Source: Nocardioides sp. Root122
GTDB taxonomy: Bacteria > Actinomycetota > Actinomycetes > Propionibacteriales > Nocardioidaceae
Length of the DNA stretch: 64,000 nucleotides
Direction: 5' to 3'
Assembly: GCF_001425025.1 (NCBI RefSeq)
Contig: NZ_LMDE01000011.1
Span: forward strand, 289,323-353,322
The notes under the pieces were generated by a model. That model was not told the DNA's origin. It ran no database searches and saw nothing but the letters and a program-made list of their open reading frames with translations. The stretch's first letter is position 1. Every line of letters starts with the position of its first letter. Positions 34,000 through 41,396 of the stretch are shown piece after piece. A program made the position numbers and the translations under genes.

Positions 34000-35292
34000 T
34001 CAGGCGAGCGCGAAGTAGCGCAGGTAGACGTAGACCCACGCGACCAGCAGCGTCGCGACCGTCACCACGGCGCCGTACCTGGTGAAGCCCCAGAAGCTGA
34101 TCGGCTCCCCCGCCTTCGCGGCGATGCCGAGGACCACCACGTTGGCCCCGGCCGCCACGGCGGTCGCGTTGCCACCGAGGTCGGCACCGAAGACGAACGC
34201 CCACCACAGCGGGCTGTCCGCACCGGTGGCGCCGGTGCCGGCCACCATCTCCTCGACGACCGGCACGGTGGCGGTCGTGTAGGGGATGTTGTCGACGAAG
34301 GCGCCCACGACGCCCGAGCCGAAGAGCAGGGCCGTCGCGCCGAGCAGCTCGCGGTCCCCCATCGCCTCGGCCGCCCACTCGCTGATCGCCCCGATGACAC
34401 CGACCTGCACGAGCGCGCCGACGAGCACGAACAGGGCCATGAAGAACGCGAGGGTCCCCCACTCCACCTCCTCGAGGAACTCCTCGGGCTCGGTGCGGGA
34501 GACCAGCACGGTCGCGCCGGCACCCATCATCGCCACGACCGAGGGGTCGAGGTGCAGGACCGTGTGCAGGCTGAAGGCGACCATCACGAGGAACAGCACC
34601 ACCAGCGAGCGGCGCAGCATCCGCACGTCGGTGATCGCGTCGGCGGGCCGCAGGTCGTCGAGGCCGTGCACGTCGCCCATCACCTGCATGTCCTCGCGGA
34701 ACAGCCAGCGGGCCATCACCACGAAGAGCACGAGCAGGATCACGGTCAGCGGCAGCGAGTGGACGAGGAAGTCGTCGAAGCTCAGCCCGGCCCGGCTGCC
34801 GATGATGATGTTGGGAGGGTCGCCGATCAGGGTGGACATGCCGCCGATGTTGGAGGCGAGGATGAGCGAGATCAGGTAGGGCGCCGACGGCAGCGACAAC
34901 CGGCGGCACACCGACAGGGTCACCGGGGCGACCAGGAGCACGCAGGTGACGTTGTCGAGGATCGGCGCGACGGCGGCGCCGACCAGCACCAGCAGCACGA
35001 GCAGCTTGTAGGGATGCCCGCCCGACTTCTTCGCCGCCCAGAGGGCCAGGAACTCGAAGAGCCCGGTCTGCTTGAGGACGCCGACGATGATCATCATCCC
35101 GAACAGCAGGAAGATGACGTTCCAGTCGATGCCGGTGCGCTCCTCGAAGAACGCGGTCTCCGCGTCGACGACGCCGAGGACGACCATGCCGGCGACCCCG
35201 CCGAGCGCGGCGGCCACGCGGTGCACCCGCTCGGTGGCGATGAGGGCATAGCTGACGATGAAGACGGCCAGCGCGGCCGAGGTGAGGATCAC
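34000..35292 (-). CDS. ArsB/NhaD-type ion carrier (IT superfamily)
   Basis: 430 aa, about 11-12 hydrophobic helices. Signature segments: [16 protein letters not shown] (about 60), [36 protein letters not shown] (about 155-178) and [22 protein letters not shown] near the C-terminus. The GDPPN and LGGNAT repeats are diagnostic of the ArsB/NhaD branch. Substrate could be Na+/H+, arsenite or dicarboxylate. GTG 35292 overlaps the RCK_C gene stop (GTGA). The coupled RCK_C and Band7 partners suggest a regulated cation exchanger. Confidence 0.9.
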   Translation of the reverse strand: MILTSAALAVFIVSYALIATERVHRVAAALGGVAGMVVLGVVDAETAFFEERTGIDWNVIFLLFGMMIIVGVLKQTGLFEFLALWAAKKSGGHPYKLLVLLVLVGAAVAPILDNVTCVLLVAPVTLSVCRRLSLPSAPYLISLILASNIGGMSTLIGDPPNIIIGSRAGLSFDDFLVHSLPLTVILLVLFVVMARWLFREDMQVMGDVHGLDDLRPADAITDVRMLRRSLVVLFLVMVAFSLHTVLHLDPSVVAMMGAGATVLVSRTEPEEFLEEVEWGTLAFFMALFVLVGALVQVGVIGAISEWAAEAMGDRELLGATALLFGSGVVGAFVDNIPYTTATVPVVEEMVAGTGATGADSPLWWAFVFGADLGGNATAVAAGANVVVLGIAAKAGEPISFWGFTRYGAVVTVATLLVAWVYVYLRYFALA

Positions 35293-35786
35293 GGCGCCCC
35301 TGCCTTCGCACGACGCCGCACGCCGTACGCACGGGCGGAGCCGGACCACTCGTCCAGGTCCTCGGCCCAGCCGGCCAGGCGGCCGTAGCGGCTCACCGAG
35401 CGCAGCCGGTCCTCCACCTCGGCCACCTGCCCGCGCGCGGCGACGACGAGCACCTGGTCGCCGGTCCGCAGCACGCTGCGCGGCTCCGGCACGAGGACCT
35501 CGCTGCCGCGGGTGACGAGCGCGACCGCCGAGCCGCCGGGCAGCCGCAGCTCCCCGATCTCGACCCCGGACAGGCGCGAACCGGGCTCGACCTCGAAGCG
35601 GAGCAGCACCGCGTCGAGCCGGTCGAGGGTGGCGAAGCCGATCGACACCTTGTGCACGAAGCTGCCCTTCTCCTGCCACCGGGGCTGCCGGCCGCGGCCG
35701 ACCGCCAGGCCGATCGCGAAGCCGATCGCCGACGCGAGGAGGGCCACCGACACGGCCACCTCGAGGACGTACGGCGGGTCGCTCAT
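35289..35786 (-). CDS. Membrane-anchored TrkA-C (RCK_C) domain protein
   Basis: 165 aa. One N-terminal helix (VLEVAVSVALLASAIGFAIGLAVG, about 7-30), then FEVEPGSRLSGVEIGELRLPGGSAVALVTRG...VLRTGDQVLVVAARG, a clear RCK_C/TrkA-C fold (about 62-130), a ligand-binding regulatory domain usually attached to ion transporters. It is coupled by 4-base overlaps to both its neighbours (ATGA with the Band7 gene, GTGA with the carrier), so it probably regulates that carrier in trans. Confidence 0.85.
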   Translation of the reverse strand: MSDPPYVLEVAVSVALLASAIGFAIGLAVGRGRQPRWQEKGSFVHKVSIGFATLDRLDAVLLRFEVEPGSRLSGVEIGELRLPGGSAVALVTRGSEVLVPEPRSVLRTGDQVLVVAARGQVAEVEDRLRSVSRYGRLAGWAEDLDEWSGSARAYGVRRRAKAGAP

Positions 35787-36331
35787 CGGGTGCCTCCGGT
35801 GAGCCGCGCCTCGACCTCGGTCACTGCGACGGCCGTGGCCACCGTCCCCGCCGGGAGCGCGCGGTTCACCTGCTCGGGCCACCGGTCCTGCAGCGCCTCC
35901 AGGTCGTCGACCAGGGTGCCCACCGCCAGCCGCCGGAGCGCGGTGCCGACCGTCTCCTCCGCGACGCGGACCACGTCGTCGGTCGGCACGAAGTCCTGCC
36001 CCGGCTGGACGCGCCGCACCTCCAGCGTCAGGTCGGCCAGTGCCACCACGTCGACCCCGTCGCGGGTGCGTGAGCGGACGACCAGCGGGAGGACCTGCGG
36101 CCCGGTGGGCAGCACCTCGAACTGCTCGAGGACCGGCCAGCGCGCGAGGAACCCGCTGCGCCGCGCGCGCACGACGCGGTCCTGCCGCACGACCAGCGCC
36201 AGCTCGCCGGGACCGACCCGGCGTACGCACGTGAAGGTCACGTACAGCAGTCCCGGGCCGACGATGACGAGCCAGACGACCCACGCGGCGCCCGTGGGGT
36301 CGACGGCGGTGTTCTCGTCCGGTGGGGGCAT
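35783..36331 (-). CDS. Short Band7/SPFH-domain membrane protein
   Basis: 182 aa. A helix WVVWLVIVGPGLLYVTFTCV at about 16-35 is followed by VRRVGPGELALVVR, the entry strand of Band7/SPFH domains, then DVVALADLTLEVRRVQPGQDF. It lacks the long coiled coil of flotillins, so it is a minimal form (half the usual size). ATG at 36331 is used; the upstream frame to 36367 overlaps the promoter region of the divergent histidine kinase. First gene of the three-gene ion-transport unit. Confidence 0.8.
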   Translation of the reverse strand: MPPPDENTAVDPTGAAWVVWLVIVGPGLLYVTFTCVRRVGPGELALVVRQDRVVRARRSGFLARWPVLEQFEVLPTGPQVLPLVVRSRTRDGVDVVALADLTLEVRRVQPGQDFVPTDDVVRVAEETVGTALRRLAVGTLVDDLEALQDRWPEQVNRALPAGTVATAVAVTEVEARLTGGTR

Positions 36332-36399
36332 GCCGCCAGTCTTGGGACTGCGGACCGCGGAACCCATGGGGGCTGGACCCCATCTGGGAGGGTGACCGC

Positions 36400-37365
36400 A
36401 TGCGCGTGCCCACCCACCTGCCGTTGTTCTGGACGGTCTGCCTGATCAACGGCGTGGTCTTCGTCGTCGGTGCGCTGGTGCTGGTGCTCTCCCCGGCGAG
36501 CGTGTCGGCCGACCCGGTGCCGTCGGAGATCGTGGTCATCGTCCTCGGGCTGACCGTGATGCTCCTGACCAACGCGCTGCTGATCCGGTGGGCCCTCGCT
36601 CCCCTGCAGCGGCTGATCACCCGGCTCGAGGGGATCGACGACCTCGCACCCACCCGGCTGCCCGAGGAGGGGTGGGGGCCGGTGCGCGGGATCGCGGAGG
36701 GCGTCAACGGGCTGATGGCCCGGCTCACCGAGGAGCGGCGTGCCGGTGACGCCCGCGCGCTCGCGGCCCAGGAGGCCGAACGGCACCGCATCGCCCAGGA
36801 GCTCCACGACGAGGTCGGGCAGAGCCTCACCGTCGTGCTCCTCGGGCTCAAGCAGCTCGAGCGGCTGGCGCCGGCCGAGCTGGTGCCAGAGCTCGGCGCG
36901 GTGCGGGAGAGCGCCCGCGCCGGCCTCGACGACGTACGCCGGGTGGCGCGGCGGCTGCGCCCCGGGGTGCTGGAGGACCTCGGGCTCGCCAGCGCGCTCG
37001 CCGCACTGGCCACGGACTTCGCCGACCACAGCGCGGCGTCGGTGCGGCGCACGTTCGCTCCCGGCCTGCCCGCGCTCAGCCCCGAGGCCGAGGTCGTCGT
37101 CTACCGGGTGGCGCAGGAGGCGCTGACCAACGCCGCCCGGCACGCCGACGCGCAGGCCGTCGAGCTGTCGCTGCAGAAGCTCGGCGACAGCGTCGTCCTG
37201 GAGGTCCGCGACGACGGGCGCGGCTTCGAGGGCCTCACCGACGGGTCGGGGCTGATGGGGATGCGCGAGCGGGCCGCGCTGGTCCGGGCCGAGCTGTCGG
37301 TGATCAGCCGGCCGCGGCACGGCACGACGGTGCGGCTCAAGGTCCCGGTGGGAGGCCCGGCGTGA
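36400..37365 (+). CDS. Sensor histidine kinase, HisKA_3 type
   Basis: 321 aa. Two N-terminal helices (about 8-31 and 43-64) flank a very short external loop, followed by a HAMP-like linker. The dimerisation helix ERHRIAQELHDEVGQSL carries phospho-acceptor His136. The ATPase has AQEALTNAARHADA (about 234-247), VRDDGRGF and GLMGMRERA. This is the NarX/DesK family. It is paired with the response regulator whose GTG overlaps its TGA. The ligand is unknown; the small external loop suggests membrane or intramembrane sensing. Confidence 0.92.
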   Translation: MRVPTHLPLFWTVCLINGVVFVVGALVLVLSPASVSADPVPSEIVVIVLGLTVMLLTNALLIRWALAPLQRLITRLEGIDDLAPTRLPEEGWGPVRGIAEGVNGLMARLTEERRAGDARALAAQEAERHRIAQELHDEVGQSLTVVLLGLKQLERLAPAELVPELGAVRESARAGLDDVRRVARRLRPGVLEDLGLASALAALATDFADHSAASVRRTFAPGLPALSPEAEVVVYRVAQEALTNAARHADAQAVELSLQKLGDSVVLEVRDDGRGFEGLTDGSGLMGMRERAALVRAELSVISRPRHGTTVRLKVPVGGPA

Positions 37366-38006
37366 TCAGGATCCTGCTCGCCGACGACCACACCCTGGTG
37401 CGCCGCGGCGTTCGGCTGATCCTCGAGCAGGAGCCCGACCTCGCGGTCGTCGCCGAGGCTGCGGACGGCGCCGAGGCGGTGGAGCGGGTGCGCGACACCG
37501 AGGTCGACCTCGTCGTGCTCGACATCGCGATGCCGCGGATGACGGGCCTGCAGGCCGCCGCCGAGATCGCCCGGCGGCGGGAGCCGCCCAAGATCCTGAT
37601 GCTCTCGATGCACGACAACGAGCAGTACTTCTTCGGTGCGCTCAAGGCCGGGGCGAGCGGCTACGTCCTGAAGTCGGTCGCCGACGAGGACCTCGTCGGC
37701 GCCTGCCGCGCGGCCATGCGCGGCGAGACCTTCCTCTACCCCGGCGCCGAGAGCACCCTGGTCCGCGACTACCTCGACCGGCTGCGCCGCGGCGAGCGCG
37801 TGCCCGCCTCCGTGCTCACCGCCCGCGAGGACCAGGTCATCAAGCTCATCGCCGAGGGCCGCTCGTCGCGCGAGATCGCCCGTGACCTGCACATCGCGCT
37901 CAAGACCGTCGAGGGCCACCGTGCCAACATCCTCGGCAAGCTCGGCATGCGCGACCGGGTCGAGCTGACGCGGTACGCCATCCGGGCGGGGCTCATCGAG
38001 CCCTGA
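37362..38006 (+). CDS. NarL/FixJ-family response regulator
   Basis: 214 aa. Receiver domain with acidic ADDH at 7-10, phospho-Asp54 in LVVLDIAMPRM and Lys at about 104 in YVLKSVA. C-terminal LuxR-type HTH at about 147-205 (LTAREDQVIKLIAEGRSSREIARDLHI...TVEGHRANILGKLG). Starts with GTG overlapping the kinase stop, so the two are made together. The target genes are unknown; adjacent candidates are the divergent Band7-RCK_C-carrier operon and itself. Confidence 0.93.
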   Translation: MIRILLADDHTLVRRGVRLILEQEPDLAVVAEAADGAEAVERVRDTEVDLVVLDIAMPRMTGLQAAAEIARRREPPKILMLSMHDNEQYFFGALKAGASGYVLKSVADEDLVGACRAAMRGETFLYPGAESTLVRDYLDRLRRGERVPASVLTAREDQVIKLIAEGRSSREIARDLHIALKTVEGHRANILGKLGMRDRVELTRYAIRAGLIEP

Positions 38007-38022
38007 TCCGCGCCGGGGGCGC

Positions 38023-38093
38023 CCGGATCGCGCACGTGCGGCGCTTCTGGCCCTGCGGAACCGTTCCGGGGGGCCACTACCGCCGCACGTGCG
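38023..38093 (+). repeat. 71-bp palindromic element, copy 1
   Basis: Starts CCGGATCGCGCACGTGCGGCG and ends CGCCGCACGTGCG. The 13-bp arms CGCACGTGCGGCG/CGCCGCACGTGCG are perfect inverted repeats. It lies between two convergent genes. The second copy at 39110-39180 has the same length, orientation and ends with a diverged centre. Confidence 0.85.
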
Positions 38094-38138
38094 AGCGGCG
38101 GTGTCAGGCAGGGTGGGGCTCGCCGCGCAGGACGCGGC

Positions 38139-39044
38139 TCATTGCGCCACCGGCTCCAGTGCCGAGGTCACCTCGACGACGTCCGCGCCGTACTCCTCGT
38201 CGACCCAGGCCTGGATGGAGCCGTCGTCGTGGACGACCGGCAGGTCGACACGGTTGCTGATCGTGCCGAACTGGGGCGTCAGGTTGCCTGGGAGGTCGCG
38301 CAGGTCCTCCACGACCTGCTTCAGCCTGGCCTCGGTGTTGGCGACCCGGGTGACGCAGAGCGGGCCGCCCCACACCTCGCGGAGGGCGGCCTCGGCGCGC
38401 TCCAGGTCGTCGGTGACACCGACGTTGAGGATCGTGTAGCGGGGGTCGTTCATGGCCATCTCGATCTCGAGCGAGGGCTCGCCGGAGTCCTCCCAGCCGG
38501 GCCATGCCGGGTTGATCGACTGGTCCCCCCAAGCGATGCCGTAGTCGGGCAGCGCCTCGGCGACCCGGTTCGCATCTCGCTGTGCCGACTCGGTCGTGAT
38601 CGCGCGATCGACGACGGCCCAGCCGCCGGCAGGCTCGTCGCAGGGCGTGCTGAAGTCAGTGGTGTCGTCGGGCCAGTCATCCTCGGTCGCCGGGCGGGCC
38701 TCCGTCGCGGCGAGAGTCGTCCCGTCCCACGTGCCCTGCACGACGTACGAGCCCCACCGGGCGCCACCGGCGGACTCGGCCTCGGGGTGGTCGTCCCAGT
38801 CCCAAGCGCCAACCGCGGGACCGTCGCACTCCGGCGGCGTCGCCCACGCCGCACCGGCCAGGCACATCACCGGACCGTCGCCGTCGTCCAAGATCATCGT
38901 GACGGTCCGGACCGGGCCGTCCGCCGGCAACGCGGCTGTCGGCGAGGCAGCCGGGACGCCCGGTGCCCCCTGGCTGCTCGTCGCGTCACCGCAGCCCGTC
39001 AGCGCGGCGGCGAGCAGCAGCGCCAACACGATCCCCCGTCCCAT
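38139..39044 (-). CDS. Secreted lipoprotein of unknown function
   Basis: 301 aa. N-terminal signal MGRGIVLALLLAAALTGCGD with lipobox LTGC (lipidated Cys at about 18), followed by a Ser/Ala/Pro-rich linker and an extracellular domain of about 250 residues with several Trp and four Cys (MCLAG, PPECDGP, TPCDEP, PLCVTR) that could form two disulfides. No family recognised. ATG 39044 is required for the signal peptide. It is flanked on both sides by copies of the 71-bp palindromic element, so it may be a separately terminated, possibly mobile or rearranged, unit. Confidence 0.85.
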   Translation of the reverse strand: MGRGIVLALLLAAALTGCGDATSSQGAPGVPAASPTAALPADGPVRTVTMILDDGDGPVMCLAGAAWATPPECDGPAVGAWDWDDHPEAESAGGARWGSYVVQGTWDGTTLAATEARPATEDDWPDDTTDFSTPCDEPAGGWAVVDRAITTESAQRDANRVAEALPDYGIAWGDQSINPAWPGWEDSGEPSLEIEMAMNDPRYTILNVGVTDDLERAEAALREVWGGPLCVTRVANTEARLKQVVEDLRDLPGNLTPQFGTISNRVDLPVVHDDGSIQAWVDEEYGADVVEVTSALEPVAQ

Positions 39045-39109
39045 GCCGGAAGCATCGGGTCGGCCACCGGGCCGCGCAAGCGCTGTTGCCCGATCGTGAC
39101 GTGCGCCGC

Positions 39110-39180
39110 CCGGATCGCGCACGTGCGGCGCATCTGGCCCCTGCGTCGTCATTCCGAGGGTCACCACCGCCGCACGTGCG
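39110..39180 (+). repeat. 71-bp palindromic element, copy 2
   Basis: Same length and same end sequences as 38023-38093, about 1.09 kb away; the 13-bp arms are identical and the middle about 30 bases differ. Lies 11 bp downstream of the LanC-like gene stop and 65 bp upstream of the lipoprotein start. Confidence 0.85.
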
Positions 39181-39191
39181 GAACGCCTCGG

Positions 39192-40523
39192 TCAGGACTG
39201 GGGCAGGTTCCACCAGGTGTCGAGGCGCGGCACGGCGGGCGTCGTACGCCCCTCGCGGAGCACGCGCGCGAGGCGCAGGAGGTACGCCGCGATGCCTGCG
39301 GTGCCCTGCATCCACCCGACGCCGGGAGGAAGCAGCGGGTCGTCGTTGCGGTGCTCGGTGAACCGCCAGCACGCCCGGTCGCGGTCCACCAGGGCGCGCT
39401 CGACGAGTGCGTCGCCGAGCACCTGCGCGAAGGCGAGGTCGTCCGCCACCCCGCGCCGCTGCCAGGCGTCGAGGACGACGTCACCGACCCCCGCCGTGCC
39501 GCAGCAGCGACCGTCGTTGTCCCAGAAGCCGGGGCGCAGGCGCCCGGGGATCCCGGACGTGCGGAGGCTGTGCAGGCACCGGCGCTGCCACTGGGCGGGG
39601 GTCTCCCCCGCAACCGCGTCGACGCCGGCGTGCTCGAGGGCCGTGAAGAGCAGGGAGGTGCCCGTCGGGCCGTGGCACCAGGTGTAGGTGACCTCGTCCA
39701 TGTCGGGGTCGCGCGGGATGACGTGCGGCACGACGAAGCCGTCGTCGTGCGTGTCGCCGAGGGTGACGAGGTGCTCGGCGCCGCTGCGGGCGGCGTCGAC
39801 CAGCTCCGGGCGGCCGAGCTCCGCGCCCGCGACGGCGAGCGCGGCGGCGATGCCGGCCAGTCCGTGGGACCAGTTGGGCATCTGCATGTCGCCCCGCTCG
39901 GCGCGCACCGCCTCCGTGAAGCGCGCCGGCACGAAGGGCCAGTTCGTGCCCGCCTCGGTGGGCTCGCCCTCGGCGAGCAACAGGTCGGCGGTGCGGTGGG
40001 CCAGCTCGGTGGCGTCCGGCACGCCGTGGCGGTGCGCCCACACCGCGCCGAGGAGGTTGCCCGCCGTGCCGAGGGTGGCGTCGTTGACCCGGGTGTGGGG
40101 CGGGAAGCGCGGCGGCTCCATCCACGGCTGCTCCCAGCCGTCGTCGCCGCGGAGCTCGGCCAGGCGGGCGATCGCCGCGTCCGAGCCGTCGGCACCGAGC
40201 GCGGAGAGCACGCCCAGGTGGCTGACCAGGCCGTCGAAGTACGAGTACCCCGTCTCTGCGGGCAGCCGCGAGCGGATCCGGGTCGCGATCGCGTCAGCCA
40301 GGCGCGACTCCTCCTCGGTCCATGCGCGGGCCTGCCGGACCTCGGCCAGCACGTGGGCGAGCCCGCCGATCCCGGAGTGCATGCCGTCGCGGTCCTCGGG
40401 CGGCCCGTCCTGGTGCGGCACGGACTCGGGGATCCACGGACCGGCGTCGTCCCACCGGACCTGGTCGAGGACCCAGCGCCAGGCGGCCTCACCCAGGTCG
40501 GCGTACTGCTCGGGAGTCGTCAC
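39192..40523 (-). CDS. LanC-like protein (lanthionine synthetase C family)
   Basis: 443 aa. An alpha/alpha toroid with repeated GLAG-type turns (SGIGGLAHVL at 50; SHGLAGIAAALA at 220; MQGTAGIAAYL near the end). Zinc site: WCHG with Cys283/His284, and CCGTAG with Cys340-Cys341. Classical LanC has CHG in the second site, whereas the CCG variant occurs in ProcM-type enzymes. There is no dehydratase, precursor peptide or transporter nearby. It may be a peptide-modifying enzyme with a distant partner or a LanC-like protein with another role (eukaryotic LanCL adds glutathione to dehydroamino acids). ATG 40523. Confidence 0.88.
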   Translation of the reverse strand: MTTPEQYADLGEAAWRWVLDQVRWDDAGPWIPESVPHQDGPPEDRDGMHSGIGGLAHVLAEVRQARAWTEEESRLADAIATRIRSRLPAETGYSYFDGLVSHLGVLSALGADGSDAAIARLAELRGDDGWEQPWMEPPRFPPHTRVNDATLGTAGNLLGAVWAHRHGVPDATELAHRTADLLLAEGEPTEAGTNWPFVPARFTEAVRAERGDMQMPNWSHGLAGIAAALAVAGAELGRPELVDAARSGAEHLVTLGDTHDDGFVVPHVIPRDPDMDEVTYTWCHGPTGTSLLFTALEHAGVDAVAGETPAQWQRRCLHSLRTSGIPGRLRPGFWDNDGRCCGTAGVGDVVLDAWQRRGVADDLAFAQVLGDALVERALVDRDRACWRFTEHRNDDPLLPPGVGWMQGTAGIAAYLLRLARVLREGRTTPAVPRLDTWWNLPQS

Positions 40524-40579
40524 CCGCCGATCATGGCACCGCGGCTATCGTGACCGCACACGACGCAGCGGGGGTTGCC

Positions 40580-40720
40580 ATGGCCAGTCGACGACGGCTC
40601 GAGAAGTACGGCGAGCACTACGAACGCCCGAAGATCATCGACACGCAGGACGCGTTCCTGCTGCTGCCGGTGTTGCTGCTCCTGCTCGGCGTGGTCGCGC
40701 TGATCGCCTTCCTCGGCTAG
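40580..40720 (+). CDS. Small single-helix membrane protein, 46 aa
   Basis: MASRRRLEKYGEHYERPKII, then one hydrophobic helix LLLPVLLLLLGVVALIAFLG to the end. A short, strongly amphipathic-basic/hydrophobic design that argues for coding. ATG 40580; stop TAG 40720 overlaps the end of the NmrA-like gene (4 bases) tail to tail. It is divergent from the LanC-like gene. No family recognised. Confidence 0.75.
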   Translation: MASRRRLEKYGEHYERPKIIDTQDAFLLLPVLLLLLGVVALIAFLG

Positions 40721-41394
40721 CTCCGCCCGAGCAGCGCGTCGAGCACGCGGGTGCCGACGGGCAGGCCGTGGGCGTCGTAGTAGGCGAACATGGCCGTCAG
40801 CCAGGGATGGGTGCCGGGGTCAGGCACCCTGCGGACCTCCACGCCCGCCTCGGACGCCAGCTCCCGCACGGTCGCGACGCGCGTGGCGAGCTCGTACGTC
40901 GCGCCGACGTGGCCGGGCTCGGTGAGGACCACGGCGGCCGCGCGACCGAGGTCGGCGAGGTCGAGGAAGCCGAACGGCACGTCCGGGGAGTAGGGCAGGT
41001 CGAGTGCGCCGGTGAGGTCGAGGTTCTGCAGGTAGGCGCCGGGCTGCAGGACCGTCCAGTCGAGCCCGGAGCGGCGGACCAGGTCCTCGCTGACGGCCTT
41101 GCCCATGTGGTGCGGCATCGCGGGCGCGTAGGGCGAGGCGACCGAGTGGTGGACGACGCGGCGCACGCCCGCGACCGCCAGCGCGTCGAGAGCCGCGGCG
41201 ACGTACGCCGGCTCGTCGGGGTGCAGGTTGGGCGCGATGACGTATGCCGCGTCGCAGCCGGACACCGCTGCCGCCAGGTCGGGCCAGTCGGCCCGGCCCA
41301 GCGGCAGCGTCCCCACGTTGAGGGTGGCGAGCGCGTCGCAGACGGCACGCCCGGTCTTGCCGTGCCCACCGATGACCGCGACGCGTGCCGTCAT
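40717..41394 (-). CDS. NAD(P)-binding NmrA-like / atypical SDR protein
   Basis: 225 aa. N-terminal Rossmann motif VAVIGGHGKTGRAV (about 5-18; GxxGxxG type), YVIAPNLHPDE, VVHHSVASPYAP and WTVLQPGAYLQNL are typical of NmrA/HSCARG-type atypical short-chain dehydrogenases that bind NAD(P) but often lack a catalytic Tyr-Lys. ATG 41394 is 2 bp beyond the hyuB stop, so it may be the last gene of the hyuAB transcript. Function beyond dinucleotide binding is unknown. Confidence 0.85.
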   Translation of the reverse strand: MTARVAVIGGHGKTGRAVCDALATLNVGTLPLGRADWPDLAAAVSGCDAAYVIAPNLHPDEPAYVAAALDALAVAGVRRVVHHSVASPYAPAMPHHMGKAVSEDLVRRSGLDWTVLQPGAYLQNLDLTGALDLPYSPDVPFGFLDLADLGRAAAVVLTEPGHVGATYELATRVATVRELASEAGVEVRRVPDPGTHPWLTAMFAYYDAHGLPVGTRVLDALLGRS

Positions 41395-41396
41395 GG

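Noticed and set aside
39192..40523. Lanthipeptide biosynthesis cluster
   Set aside because: Only a LanC-like gene; no precursor, dehydratase, protease or transporter in the surrounding genes.
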